DNA of 32,012 nucleotides from JAJZQD01 sp021847735 (GCA_027324025.1 DAHVYW010000045.1:1-32012), one strand, 5' to 3'. Numbered from the stretch's first letter, positions 6,408-15,354 are shown. Numbers and translations are program-made. The notes: a model not told the origin generated them from the letters alone.

Positions 6408-9400
6408 ATGCACGATTTTTTCCGGCCGCTTTTGGAAAATGAAGAATACCTGTCCTTGGCCAAAGGACTCCAAAAAAAATTCGGATACCAGGTGGTTTAC
6501 GGCCTTGCCTCATCGCAGGCCAGCTATCTGACCGCAGCTTTGATCTCCGCCAGCCAGCAACCGGTTTTATTTCTGGCCGCTGGGTCCCAGACGGCCAAGA
6601 AAAAGGCCAGTGATTTAAAGACCCTTCTTCCCGAACGTGAAGTATTACTTTACCCGGACCTTGACCCTGTGCCCTTTGGGGCCATTGCCCAAAGCCGCGA
6701 GGTTGTAGCCCAGCGCTTGAAAGCAGCGGAGGCGCTGCTTGACTCCGACCGGGTGGTCCTGGTTGCCCCGGTCGAAGCCTTGCTAAAAAAGCTTGTCCCC
6801 CCCGAGACCTTTAGGGAATACTGTTTAACCGTTGATTTGGGTCAGAAGCTGGACCTCCAGGACACGGTAAGGCTTCTGGTTGATCAGGGTTATGAAAGGG
6901 TTGATATGGTTGAGGGTCCGGGGCACTTTAGTGCAAGGGGTGGGATCCTGGACATCTTTCCGCTCACCCGGGAAAACCCAGTAAGGATTGAATTATTTGA
7001 CGAAGAGGTAGATTCCATCAGGGAATTTACTGCGGAAACCCAGAGGTCTTTGGATAAACTAAGGAGGGTTATTATTCTTCCAGCCAAGGAGACCGTTTTC
7101 TCCATCAACCGGCTTTCTGCAACCCTGCCGGGAATCCAGCGGGAGTTTACCTCTCAAAAAGCCATGCTCTTAAAAGCCGGCAAGAATGATGCTTATAAGA
7201 GACTCAACGAGAGAATGGGAGAACTCCTGGAAAAAATTGAACAGGGAGCCACCCCCGAAGGCACCGATGCCTTGTTTCCGTTTTTCTACCCGGAAGGGGC
7301 TACTCTTTTGGATTACTTTCCATCGGGTACGCCGGTCTTTCTCGAGGAACCCTCGAGGCAACGGGAGTCCCTTCAGAACAGGGTACGGGAACAGGCTGAG
7401 GTGCATACAAATCTCCTGGAGCAGGGGTTGGTGCTGCCTTCACAAATAAGAAACAACATTACCTATGACGAGCTGGCCAAAATACTTACCAGATTTGTCA
7501 GGGTGGGTTTTTCACTTTTGCCCAAACAATTTGAAGCCAAGCCAAGAAACATTGTCAACTTTAGCGCGAAAACTATGCACTTGTTTAAGGGGAAAACAGA
7601 CCTCTTAATAGAAGAAGTCAAAACCCTCAGAGAAAACGGCTTTACCATTGTTGTTTTTGCCAGTACGGCATCCCGGGCCGAAAAAATCAATGAGTTGTTC
7701 AGGAACCAAAACATTTTTGCCAGGTTGGAATCGGGTTTACCTGAAAAGATGGTTGCAGGGGAAGTCATCATTGGCTCCGGCGTTCTGGAGGCTGGTTTTG
7801 AGTTATCCGCTGCCAAGCTGGCCGTAATCACGGACTGGGAAATATACGGTCAGCCCAAAAGGACCCGGGTAATCCGTGCCCAGGCCCAACCGGGTGCTAA
7901 AATCAGTCACTTTTCCGACCTCCGCCCAGGCGATTACGTAGTCCATGTTAATCACGGTATCGGAAAATATGTGGGAATTAAGCAATTAGAGGTTGGTGGG
8001 GTCAGGAAAGACTACCTTTTTGTCCAATATGCCGGTGAGGATAAACTTTATGTGCCCACAGATCAGATTGGGTTAATTCAGAAGTACCTTGGTACGGAAG
8101 GAACAGCCCCTAAACTTTACAAACTCGGAGGAACTGAATGGCACAGAGTCAAGCAAAAAGTCAGGGAATCCGTTAAAGACCTGGCCAACGAGTTAATTGA
8201 ACTCTATGCCATCAGGGAAAGCATGCCTGGCATTAAGTTTTCACCTGACACTGTCTGGCAGAAAGAATTTGAGGACGCATTTCCATATGAGGAGACACCT
8301 GACCAGTTAAGAGCCATCGAAGAAATAAAGAAGGACATGGAAACACCCAGACCGATGGATCGTTTGCTGTGCGGGGATGTAGGTTACGGCAAAACTGAAG
8401 TTGCCGTCCGGGCGGCCTTTAAGGCGGTAATGGACAACAAGCAGGTAGCCGTTCTGGTTCCCACTACGATATTAGCCCAACAGCATTACAATACCTTTAC
8501 GGAACGGTTTTCCGGGTATCCCATTCAGGTGGAGATGCTGAGCAGGTTTAAAACCGCCAAAGAGCAGAAAGACATCCTCAACCGGGTCAAAAAGGGTATG
8601 GTAGATGTAATTATCGGCACTCACCGCCTCCTGCAGTCCGATATACTCTTTAAAGACCTGGGACTGGTAGTTATTGATGAGGAACAACGTTTTGGGGTTC
8701 TCCATAAAGAAAAACTAAAACACCTCCGGCAGACCGTAGATGTTTTGACGCTTACCGCCACGCCTATCCCGAGGACTTTGCACATGGCTATGGTCGGTGT
8801 TAGGGACATGAGCATTCTGGAGTCACCGCCGGAAGACCGTTTTCCGGTTCAAACCTACGTATTAGAGTTTAACCTTGAGATAATCGCTGATGCTATCCGC
8901 CGGGAGATTGACAGGGGTGGGCAGGTTTACTTTGTGCATAACCGGGTCATGGACATCGATAAAACGGCCCATTTGCTTCAGGCTATGGTCCCCGAGGCCA
9001 GAATCGTAGTGGCCCACGGTCAGATGAAGGAAGACCAGCTTGAGCGCAGTATGCTGGAATATATAAACGCCAGTTATGATGCGCTGGTATGCACGACAAT
9101 AATTGAGACCGGGCTGGACATACCAAATGTGAATACCCTTATTGTAGACGAAGGGGAGAAAATGGGTCTGTCCCAGTTACACCAGCTGAGGGGGCGCGTT
9201 GGGCGTTCCCACAGGTTGGCATATGCTTACTTCACTTACAAAAAGGATAAGTGCCTTACCGAGATAGCAGAAAAACGCTTGCAAGCCATTCGTGAATTCA
9301 CGGAATTCGGGGCCGGGTTTAAAATTGCCATGAGGGACCTCGAAATTCGGGGAGCGGGCAATATACTGGGGCCTGAACAGCATGGTCATATGATGGCAGT

Positions 9401-9920
9401 TGGCTTTGATATGTACTGCAGGCTCTTGGACGAGGCGGTTCACGAACTTAGGGGGACGACACCCGAACAGTCGCCTGAACTCACCCTCGATCTAAACCTT
9501 AACGCCTTCATCAGTGACCAGTATATCCCTGACCCCGCCGCCAAGATAGAAGTCTACAAAAAAATCATGCACATTGAAAACGTGGAAGATTCCCGGGACG
9601 TGGAAGACGAACTCGTTGACCGCTTCGGCGACGTTCCGGAGCCAGTGAATAACCTTATCGCAGTGGCAAGAATTAAGGCACTGGCAGCTAAAGCAGGAGT
9701 TCACAGCATTTTTCATCACCAAGACTCCATAAATATTAAGTTTCACGAAGAATCAAATATTAAAGCCGAACAACTTGCTCCTATTACCGCTTACTTTAAA
9801 AAACGCATCTCTTTTGCCATGACGCCCAACTTTCAAACTATCCTGTCAGTCAAGGGATTCAAGGACTCGGAGACTTTGGAGAAACTGGAATTGCTGTTAA
9901 CTAAATTGCCAAACAGGTAA
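6408..9920 (+). CDS. mfd: Transcription-repair coupling factor Mfd
   Basis: The 1170-residue DNA translocase displaces stalled RNA polymerase and recruits UvrA. Seen in order: an N-terminal UvrB-like region (LFLAAGSQTAKKKASDL; RGGILDIFPL), the RNA-polymerase interaction domain (about 500-570; PGDYVVHVNHGIGKYVGI), a superfamily 2 helicase core with Walker A GDVGYGKTE (about 654-662) and Walker B DEEQRFG (about 755), TATPIPRTL, and motif VI QLRGRVGR, then the C-terminal TRCF domain. ATG 6408 follows AAAGGAG with 9-nt spacing, which is better than the in-frame ATG at 6351 inside a hairpin. Length and position after fin match Bacillus subtilis. No anomalies are visible. A separate promoter for the next gene lies just after the stop. 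Confidence 0.97.
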   Translation: MHDFFRPLLENEEYLSLAKGLQKKFGYQVVYGLASSQASYLTAALISASQQPVLFLAAGSQTAKKKASDLKTLLPEREVLLYPDLDPVPFGAIAQSREVVAQRLKAAEALLDSDRVVLVAPVEALLKKLVPPETFREYCLTVDLGQKLDLQDTVRLLVDQGYERVDMVEGPGHFSARGGILDIFPLTRENPVRIELFDEEVDSIREFTAETQRSLDKLRRVIILPAKETVFSINRLSATLPGIQREFTSQKAMLLKAGKNDAYKRLNERMGELLEKIEQGATPEGTDALFPFFYPEGATLLDYFPSGTPVFLEEPSRQRESLQNRVREQAEVHTNLLEQGLVLPSQIRNNITYDELAKILTRFVRVGFSLLPKQFEAKPRNIVNFSAKTMHLFKGKTDLLIEEVKTLRENGFTIVVFASTASRAEKINELFRNQNIFARLESGLPEKMVAGEVIIGSGVLEAGFELSAAKLAVITDWEIYGQPKRTRVIRAQAQPGAKISHFSDLRPGDYVVHVNHGIGKYVGIKQLEVGGVRKDYLFVQYAGEDKLYVPTDQIGLIQKYLGTEGTAPKLYKLGGTEWHRVKQKVRESVKDLANELIELYAIRESMPGIKFSPDTVWQKEFEDAFPYEETPDQLRAIEEIKKDMETPRPMDRLLCGDVGYGKTEVAVRAAFKAVMDNKQVAVLVPTTILAQQHYNTFTERFSGYPIQVEMLSRFKTAKEQKDILNRVKKGMVDVIIGTHRLLQSDILFKDLGLVVIDEEQRFGVLHKEKLKHLRQTVDVLTLTATPIPRTLHMAMVGVRDMSILESPPEDRFPVQTYVLEFNLEIIADAIRREIDRGGQVYFVHNRVMDIDKTAHLLQAMVPEARIVVAHGQMKEDQLERSMLEYINASYDALVCTTIIETGLDIPNVNTLIVDEGEKMGLSQLHQLRGRVGRSHRLAYAYFTYKKDKCLTEIAEKRLQAIREFTEFGAGFKIAMRDLEIRGAGNILGPEQHGHMMAVGFDMYCRLLDEAVHELRGTTPEQSPELTLDLNLNAFISDQYIPDPAAKIEVYKKIMHIENVEDSRDVEDELVDRFGDVPEPVNNLIAVARIKALAAKAGVHSIFHHQDSINIKFHEESNIKAEQLAPITAYFKKRISFAMTPNFQTILSVKGFKDSETLEKLELLLTKLPNR

Positions 9921-9930
9921 AATTAAGGCC

Positions 9931-9959
9931 TTGAATAATGAAAGGACAGGCAGTATAAT
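9931..9959 (+). promoter_or_regulatory. Sigma-A promoter for the prsA-like gene
   Basis: TTGAAT (9931-9936), 17 nt, TATAAT (9954-9959), 31 bp before the start codon. The -10 is perfect and the -35 matches 4 of 6. Confidence 0.7.
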
Positions 9960-9990
9960 AGGGTTATGATTAAATAGGGGGAGGATATAG

Positions 9991-11109
9991 ATGAGAAATC
10001 TAAATAGAATTATTGCCTTACTAATTGTTCTCGTTTTCTCAATCACAGTGGCAGGGTGTGGCAGCAAAACGGTTGCCAAGGTAAATGGTGAAAAAATTAC
10101 CCAGGCCGATTTGGATAAAAGAATGAAAAAAATAAAAATGAGTTTGGAACAACAGGGTGCTTCCTTTACCGGCCAACAGGGCCAGCAGATGTTAAAAGCC
10201 CTGGAGCAGCAGACTCTTGATGAGATGATTACCCAGACTTTGATTATTCAGGCTGCCAAGAAGGAGGGAGTAAATCCGTCCAACACTGAGGTTAAAAAAT
10301 CCGTTGACGAAATTATAGCCAGTTTCGGCGGCGAGAAGAAGTTTAATGAGGCTCTAAAAACCTATAACTATACCATGAAAGAGATTGAGGAATTAAAGAG
10401 CTTTGACATAGCCCGTACAAAACTATTTGACAAAGTTACTGCCGACGTAAAGGTTACTGACGCTGATATTAAGCAGTGGTACGACACCCAGAAGCAAAAT
10501 TATAAGGACCCTGCCAAAATCAAAGCCAAGTCAATCCTTATCAAGTTTGATGACCCCAGCCAGGCCCCTGCTGCGGGTGAACCCGCTCCCAAGGTGGGTC
10601 GCAGCGAACAGGATGCCAAAAAGATAGCTGAAGATATTATCAAGCGGCTTGACAAGGGTGAGGATTTTGCCAAACTGGCCAAAGAAAAATCCGAAGATGA
10701 CAGGACCAAAAGTGACGGTGGGCAAATCAAGGATACGGCCGGAAGCGACACTTACTCCAAGGGAACCTTGATGTCCAGGGAGTTTGATGATGCAGCAGTT
10801 GCCCTGAAGGTGGGAAGCTATTCCAAAACACCTGTAAAAACAAGGCAGGGTTACGTTATAATCAAACTTGAAGGCTTGACCCCCGAAAAACAGCAGACCT
10901 TTGAAGAAGCCAAGGCTAAAATTCAACAGGAGCTGCCGGCAACCCGGAAACAGCAAAAATTCGTAGATTATATTACAGAGTTACGTAACAAAGCAAAAGT
11001 AGTCAATAACCTGGCCAAGGAAGCGCCTCCGGCATCCCCGCAGGATTCGCAGCAATTGCCCCCAGGCCACCCTTCGACATCAACCCAGACACCTGAAACA
11101 CAAAAATAG
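9991..11109 (+). CDS. prsA: PrsA/SurA-like peptidyl-prolyl isomerase lipoprotein
   Basis: The 372-residue extracytoplasmic foldase is anchored to the outer face of the membrane. The signal peptide (1-22) ends in a lipobox VAGC with C23 as the lipidation site. A SurA-N-like helical region follows (KVNGEKITQADLDKRMKK; about 30-140). A parvulin rotamase domain occupies about 170-290 (AKSILIKFD; GEDFAKLAKEKSEDDRTKSD with the GG that follows; PVKTRQGYVIIKLEG). The tail after about 345 is proline, serine and threonine rich. It has its own sigma-A promoter and AGGGGGAGG ribosome binding site. Bacillus subtilis has no such gene between mfd and spoVT. The symbol prsA is used in the family sense. The stop codon TAG abuts a dispersed repeat. 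Confidence 0.88.
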   Translation: MRNLNRIIALLIVLVFSITVAGCGSKTVAKVNGEKITQADLDKRMKKIKMSLEQQGASFTGQQGQQMLKALEQQTLDEMITQTLIIQAAKKEGVNPSNTEVKKSVDEIIASFGGEKKFNEALKTYNYTMKEIEELKSFDIARTKLFDKVTADVKVTDADIKQWYDTQKQNYKDPAKIKAKSILIKFDDPSQAPAAGEPAPKVGRSEQDAKKIAEDIIKRLDKGEDFAKLAKEKSEDDRTKSDGGQIKDTAGSDTYSKGTLMSREFDDAAVALKVGSYSKTPVKTRQGYVIIKLEGLTPEKQQTFEEAKAKIQQELPATRKQQKFVDYITELRNKAKVVNNLAKEAPPASPQDSQQLPPGHPSTSTQTPETQK

Positions 11110-11224
11110 TGAACTCGTTCAGCTAAAGCTGAACATCGAAACTTCAGTTGGGGACTCTACCCCCACTGAAGCAGAAAAGTGGAAACTCCACCTTATAGAA
11201 GGTGGAGTCTTGGAATTGGGATAA
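11109..11224 (+). repeat. Three-hairpin dispersed repeat, complete copy
   Basis: It contains three successive hairpins: GTTCAGC-TAAA-GCTGAAC (11117-11134), an imperfect CTTCAGT/ACTGAAG stem with an inner GGGG/CCCC pair (about 11141-11170), and ACTCCACC/GGTGGAGT with loop TTATAGAA (11185-11208). Its first third recurs at 31810 and 31978 and its last third at 66-90. The repeat starts on the final G of the prsA TAG. The multi-hairpin form with a GGAATTGGGAT end resembles IS200/IS605-type right ends and their TnpB guide RNAs, but no transposase or tnpB is present; that identity is a guess. Confidence 0.65.
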
Positions 11225-11236
11225 AATCTATTTTAA

Positions 11237-11275
11237 AAAGTACGTTTTGAGCCTGGCTCAAACGTACTTTTTTTT
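11237..11275 (+). terminator. Intrinsic terminator of the prsA-like gene
   Basis: A stem of about 15 bp (AAGTACGTTTTGAGCC with GGCTCAAACGTACTT) closes on a 1-3 nt loop and runs into eight or more T residues. The 128-bp offset from the prsA stop suggests the upstream repeat was inserted between gene and terminator. A second, loose inverted repeat AACCCCC/GGGGGTT lies at 11279-11316. Confidence 0.8.
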
Positions 11276-11339
11276 GATAACCCCCTTTAGATGGCCTGTT
11301 TCATGCCGCGGGGGTTTCCTAAAATGAATGGAAAAAAAT

Positions 11340-11369
11340 GAATAATTAACTCGCCGGCGTTATATACTA
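11340..11369 (+). promoter_or_regulatory. Sigma-G-type promoter for spoVT
   Basis: GAATA (11340-11344), exactly 18 nt, TATACTA (11363-11369) matches sigma-G consensus GHATR-N18-CATNHTA at all but the first -10 base. It lies about 53 bp before the spoVT start, and spoVT is a known sigma-G gene in Bacillus subtilis. Confidence 0.65.
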
Positions 11370-11421
11370 TCAGTGAAAGGTCACTGTTAAATAATGCTGA
11401 AAAAGGAGGGAAGACAAACTA

Positions 11422-11991
11422 ATGAAGGCAACCGGTATCGTACGCAGAATAGACGATTTAGGACGCGTAGTTATTCCCAAGGAGATCAGAAGAACCCTGA
11501 GGATTCGAGAAGGGGACCCTCTAGAAATTTTTGTAGATAGAGAAGGAGAGGTTATCCTTAAAAAATACTCACCGATTGGTGAGTTAGGTGATTTTGCTAA
11601 AGAATATGCCGATTCTTTATATGAGGCAATTGGGCATATTGCCTGCATAGCCGACCGGGATACCATAATTGCTATTTCGGGTGCTCCCAAAAAAGAATTC
11701 CTTAACAAGGCCATCGGCCCTGCGGTGGAAAAAGTTATGGAGGACCGTAAACCGGTACTTATCAACGACCCTGGGGCTCACCCCAGTTGCAAAAACTGCC
11801 CCATTATTGAGGGGGACGAAGACGAACCGTGCAAGTTCAGTGCAGAGGTCATTGCTCCGATTATCGCTGAAGGAGATCCTATTGGTGCGGTAATTCTTCT
11901 CTCTAAGGAAGAAGGGGCTCAAATGGGCGACATGGAATTGAAACTTGCGGAGACCGCAGCCGGTTTTCTAGCAAAACAGATGGAGCAATAG
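11422..11991 (+). CDS. spoVT: Stage V sporulation protein T, forespore transcription regulator
   Basis: The 189-residue regulator modulates late sigma-G-dependent genes in the forespore. The N-terminal swapped-hairpin AbrB DNA-binding domain (1-50) is near-canonical: MKATGIVRRIDDLGRVVIPK, then EIRRTLRIREGDPLEIFVD. Residues about 55-185 form the GAF-like ligand domain (CIADRDTIIAISGAPKKEF; CPIIEG; IAEGDPIGAVIL; AETAAGFLAKQME). It is about ten residues longer than the Bacillus protein. The ATG follows AAAGGAGGG. A sigma-G-like promoter precedes it and a terminator follows at once, so it is a single-gene unit in its usual place between mfd and spoVB. Confidence 0.96.
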   Translation: MKATGIVRRIDDLGRVVIPKEIRRTLRIREGDPLEIFVDREGEVILKKYSPIGELGDFAKEYADSLYEAIGHIACIADRDTIIAISGAPKKEFLNKAIGPAVEKVMEDRKPVLINDPGAHPSCKNCPIIEGDEDEPCKFSAEVIAPIIAEGDPIGAVILLSKEEGAQMGDMELKLAETAAGFLAKQMEQ

Positions 11992-11999
11992 TGAAGTCA

Positions 12000-12026
12000 G
12001 GTAGCGTTGAAAACGCTGCCTTTTTT
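12000..12026 (+). terminator. Intrinsic terminator of spoVT
   Basis: GGTAGCGTT (12000-12008) pairs with AACGCTGCC (12012-12020; one G-T or mismatch) on a 3-nt loop, followed by six T residues. Confidence 0.85.
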
Positions 12027-12099
12027 GTTTTTATTTATGCAATCCCGGTATAATAAATTTCTTTTTCCCCAAATAAACATTTAGGGAGTCTATTTGGGG
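12025..12099 (+). promoter_or_regulatory. Possible spoVB promoter and ribosome-site-sequestering hairpin
   Basis: TTGTTT (12025-12030), 18 nt, TATAAT (12049-12054) is a plausible vegetative promoter overlapping the spoVT T-tract. Downstream, CCCCAAATA (12067-12075) and TATTTGGGG (12091-12099) form a perfect 9-bp stem whose 3' arm contains part of the GGGGGG ribosome site (12096-12101) of spoVB. When folded it would mask that site. Confidence 0.4.
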
Positions 12100-12109
12100 G
12101 GTACATCTA

Positions 12110-13687
12110 TTGAAAACCCATTCTTTTCTAAAAGGGGCGGCTATATTAACCGTTGCAGGTTTGATTAGCAAACTCCTGGGCGCTCTATACCGCATCCCGT
12201 TTTTTAGGTTGGTCGGCCCGGAAGGGATGGGGTTATACCAGATGGCTTATCCTTTATATACCATGCTGCTAGCCGTATCGAGTGCCGGCATTCCGGTGGC
12301 CGTGTCCAAGCTGGTTTCTGAAAGCCTTGCCCGCCGGGACTACCCAGGGGTTAACCGGGTTTTTCGAATATCTCTGATTTTTATTGCCGTTTTCTCGGGG
12401 GCCACGTCCCTTTTGTTATTCAAGAGTGCATTTTACCTGGCTGACCAGATTTTGCATGACATAAGGGCTTATTACAGTATAGTAGCTATTGCGCCGGCGG
12501 TGTTTTTTGTCGGAATAATGTCAGTATTCAGAGGCTATTTCCAGGGTTTCCAGGAAATGATTCCAACGGCATGCTCCCAAGTCTTTGAGCAGTTGGCGAG
12601 GGTTGTCACGGTGCTGGTCGGAGCCTATACATTTCTGGCCTGGGGGGTAGAATTTGCGGCCGCCGCTGCCACCTTCGGCGCTGTCACCGGGGCTGCGGTA
12701 GGTGCCCTGTTTCTGGCTGGACTGTATTTTATCAGGCCATATTTTAGTATCAGGCCTGCCGGACCCGAGGGGCTTGTCAGGGGTGATTTTAGGAGTACAT
12801 TCTCAACCCTTCACCGGGTAATTGTACTTGCTTTACCTATTTCCCTAGGCGGGATGGTTATTCCAGTAATGCAGACCCTTGACGCCTTAACAGTTCCCGG
12901 GCGTCTTCAACTTGCCGGGCATTCCGTTTCCAGGGCAGCCCAGTTATACGGTGAGCTGACCGGGGGTGCCGTCACCCTCATAAATTTACCCACAGTAATA
13001 ACCGTCTCTCTGGCGGCTTCCCTGGTGCCATCAATTTCGAGTTCTTTTGAGCGGAGGAACTATTACGATGTAAGAAGACAAACCGGAACAGCCGTAGAAA
13101 TCACGGTTTTAGTATGCCTGCCGGCAACGGTCGGGCTGGCTGTCCTGGCTTCCCCCATCTCGGACCTGTTATTCAAATGCCCCGAAGCCGGACTGCCATT
13201 GGCTTTTCTTGCCCCGGCAGCCCTTCTTTTAGGTCTCCATCAGGCCACCGCGGGAATCCTGCAAGGCATGGGAAAAACGTTGCTGCCCGTAATTAACCTG
13301 GCTTTTGGTGCCGTAGTCAAGTTTGCCGCTAATTATACTTTGACCGCCATTCCCGAAATAGGCATCGTCGGAGCCGCTCTGGGCACTGTTGGGGGGTTTT
13401 TGGTGTCTTCATACATGAATATCATTTTTATCCGCAGGCTTACGGGTTGGAGGCCAGATTATCAATCCGTATTGCTTAAGCCGGTGTTTGCTGCTACAAT
13501 AATGGCAGTGGTGGTATATTTTACGTACAGGCAATCAAGAATAATTGTTGGCGGCTCATGGGCTACAATTATTTCTATATTTATCGGGTTTCTGCTCTAT
13601 ATTTTGGTTTTGGCTATTATGGGGACATTTCGAAAGTCGGGTATTCCCGGACCCATCATGGTTCTTCGCCGGATTTTCCGGAGATGA
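12110..13687 (+). CDS. spoVB: Stage V sporulation protein B-type MOP flippase
   Basis: The 525-residue polytopic membrane protein has about 12-14 membrane segments and belongs to the MATE/MOP superfamily polysaccharide-flippase branch. SpoVB (YabM relatives) is thought to move lipid-linked peptidoglycan precursors for cortex synthesis. Family features seen are the N-terminal KGAAILTVAGLISKLLGALY segment followed by RIPFFRLVGPEGMGLYQMAYPLY in part, the RGYFQGFQEMIPTACSQVFEQ region, and LHQATAGILQGMGKTLLPV. The TTG start follows GGGGGG at 8 nt; other starts lack a site. Position between spoVT and yabN is as in Bacillus subtilis. It may be controlled by the hairpin in its leader. Exact paralogue assignment (SpoVB versus YabM/YtgP type) is not certain. 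Confidence 0.88.
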   Translation: MKTHSFLKGAAILTVAGLISKLLGALYRIPFFRLVGPEGMGLYQMAYPLYTMLLAVSSAGIPVAVSKLVSESLARRDYPGVNRVFRISLIFIAVFSGATSLLLFKSAFYLADQILHDIRAYYSIVAIAPAVFFVGIMSVFRGYFQGFQEMIPTACSQVFEQLARVVTVLVGAYTFLAWGVEFAAAAATFGAVTGAAVGALFLAGLYFIRPYFSIRPAGPEGLVRGDFRSTFSTLHRVIVLALPISLGGMVIPVMQTLDALTVPGRLQLAGHSVSRAAQLYGELTGGAVTLINLPTVITVSLAASLVPSISSSFERRNYYDVRRQTGTAVEITVLVCLPATVGLAVLASPISDLLFKCPEAGLPLAFLAPAALLLGLHQATAGILQGMGKTLLPVINLAFGAVVKFAANYTLTAIPEIGIVGAALGTVGGFLVSSYMNIIFIRRLTGWRPDYQSVLLKPVFAATIMAVVVYFTYRQSRIIVGGSWATIISIFIGFLLYILVLAIMGTFRKSGIPGPIMVLRRIFRR

Positions 13688-13734
13688 CGAAAGACATGGA
13701 TTATAGTTAAAATTGTGACAAGCGGTGATGATAT

Positions 13735-15243
13735 TTGCGAGAACAATTGATTATTGTAGGCCTCGGACCGGGCGGGATGGATTTCCTGACGGTCGGAACC
13801 CTAGACATATTAAAAACTGCCCGAAACCTGTTTATTCGTACAGGCAAACATCCGGCGGCAGAAGAACTGTCAGAAGCAGGTATCCGGTTCAGCACCTTTG
13901 ATTATTTGTACGAACAGTGCGCTGATTTTGAAAGAGTGTATGTCGAGATTGCCGAAACCGTGGTAAAAGCGGCCCAGGAAGGCCATGTTGTTTATGCGGT
14001 ACCCGGACACCCCCTGGTAGGTGAGGAATCGGTTCGCAGGATAACCGGTTTTGCCCATGAAGCCGGTGTTACATGCAAGATACTACCTGCCATGAGCTTT
14101 CTAGACCCGGTAGTAGCCTCTCTGGGCTTGGATTTATCCGGGGGGCTCAGGTTGACAGACGGCTTGGATTTAACCGGGGACAGGAACGATTGTATATACG
14201 GGATAGATCCACATATACCTAACCTTATTATGCAAGTCTATAACCCCTTGGTAGCTTCGGAGGTAAAAATTTCCCTGATGAACTTTTACCCGGATGAGCA
14301 CATGGTAAAGGTTATTCGGGCTGCGGGGCTGCCCGGGCAGGAACGGATACAAGAAATTGCGCTGTTCGAATTGGATAGGATTTCCTGGATTGACCACCTG
14401 ACCTGTGTGTTTGTTCCGCCATTTCACGAATCAAGGTCAGTGGTTAGTAGGTTTCCGCTTGACCGTATAGTTGACGTGCTCGAAAGGTTAAGGGATATAG
14501 ACGGCTGCCCCTGGGACAGGGAGCAAACCCATACCTCTCTAAAAAAGTACCTGGTCGAAGAAACTTACGAGGTACTTGACGCGATAGATGAAGGTAATAT
14601 GTATAAAGTTTGCGAAGAATTGGGAGACTTATTATTACAGATAGCCTTCCAAGCACAGATAGCAAGGGAAGACGGGTTTTTTGACATGAACGATGTGGTC
14701 ACTGCCATATCCGAAAAACTAGTCAGAAGACACCCCCATGTTTTTGGCAGTGCCACGGTCAAGACCAGTGATGAAGTTTCAGTTAACTGGGAAGCAATAA
14801 AAAAGGGCGAACTGGAGGAAAAAGGCGAAATCCGTCAGTCTCTCTTGGACGGTATTCCCCGCAACCTCCCAGCCCTGATGAAAGCCGATAAAATTCAACA
14901 TAAAGCCGCCAAGGTTGGATTCGACTGGCCCGACTATGTAGGGGCTTTGGACAAGGTCCTGGAAGAAATCACCGAACTTAGGGAAACCATACCGGGGGAT
15001 AACCGGGACAGGGTACTTGAGGAAACAGGGGATTTGCTGTTTGCCGTAGTTAACCTGGCCCGCCTGTTAAAAATAGATGCGGAGGAAGCCCTGATATTGG
15101 CTGTTAAGAAATTTAAGGAACGTTTTATGTACATGGAAAAGCAGGCGGCACAAGCTCATTCTGCCTTAGGGCAAATGGATTTAGAGGCGCTTGACAGCTT
15201 ATGGGAGGAGGCCAAAAATCGCTTAGAAAGTAAAAAAACATAG
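13735..15243 (+). CDS. mazG: YabN-type fusion: tetrapyrrole methylase domain plus MazG NTP pyrophosphohydrolase
   Basis: The 502-residue bifunctional protein is typical of Firmicutes. The N-terminal half (1-about 240) is a SAM-dependent tetrapyrrole-methylase fold (LIIVGLGPGGMDFLTVGTLD; VVYAVPGHPLVGEESV) whose role in YabN is unclear. The C-terminal half (about 250-500) carries two MazG modules: DGCPWDREQTHTSL and VEETYEVLDAID, then EELGDLLLQIAFQ with the acidic metal-binding residues, RRHPHVFG, and a second LEEITELRE/EETGDLLFAVVNLAR. MazG cleaves NTPs to NMP and PPi and limits misuse of aberrant nucleotides. The start is TTG behind GGTGAT, 47 bp after spoVB, so probably the same transcript. 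Confidence 0.95.
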   Translation: MREQLIIVGLGPGGMDFLTVGTLDILKTARNLFIRTGKHPAAEELSEAGIRFSTFDYLYEQCADFERVYVEIAETVVKAAQEGHVVYAVPGHPLVGEESVRRITGFAHEAGVTCKILPAMSFLDPVVASLGLDLSGGLRLTDGLDLTGDRNDCIYGIDPHIPNLIMQVYNPLVASEVKISLMNFYPDEHMVKVIRAAGLPGQERIQEIALFELDRISWIDHLTCVFVPPFHESRSVVSRFPLDRIVDVLERLRDIDGCPWDREQTHTSLKKYLVEETYEVLDAIDEGNMYKVCEELGDLLLQIAFQAQIAREDGFFDMNDVVTAISEKLVRRHPHVFGSATVKTSDEVSVNWEAIKKGELEEKGEIRQSLLDGIPRNLPALMKADKIQHKAAKVGFDWPDYVGALDKVLEEITELRETIPGDNRDRVLEETGDLLFAVVNLARLLKIDAEEALILAVKKFKERFMYMEKQAAQAHSALGQMDLEALDSLWEEAKNRLESKKT

Positions 15244-15301
15244 GGTTTGTAAGAAAAAATTAGGTTAAAAGCAGGAGATTCAAGGGTTTTAGCGAATAGC
15301 A

Positions 15302-15333
15302 ATAAGTGGAATTCCAAAATAATCACTTATAAC
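15302..15333 (+). promoter_or_regulatory. Nested palindromes over the presumed hup -10 region
   Basis: ATAAGTG (15302-15308) and CACTTAT (15324-15330) are inverted repeats, with the perfect palindrome TGGAATTCCA (15307-15316) inside them. TATAAC (15328-15333) is a possible -10 box 22 bp before the hup start, although no good -35 is seen. It could be an operator or a leader hairpin. Confidence 0.4.
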
Positions 15334-15354
15334 TACATTTTAGGAGGGGTTTTC

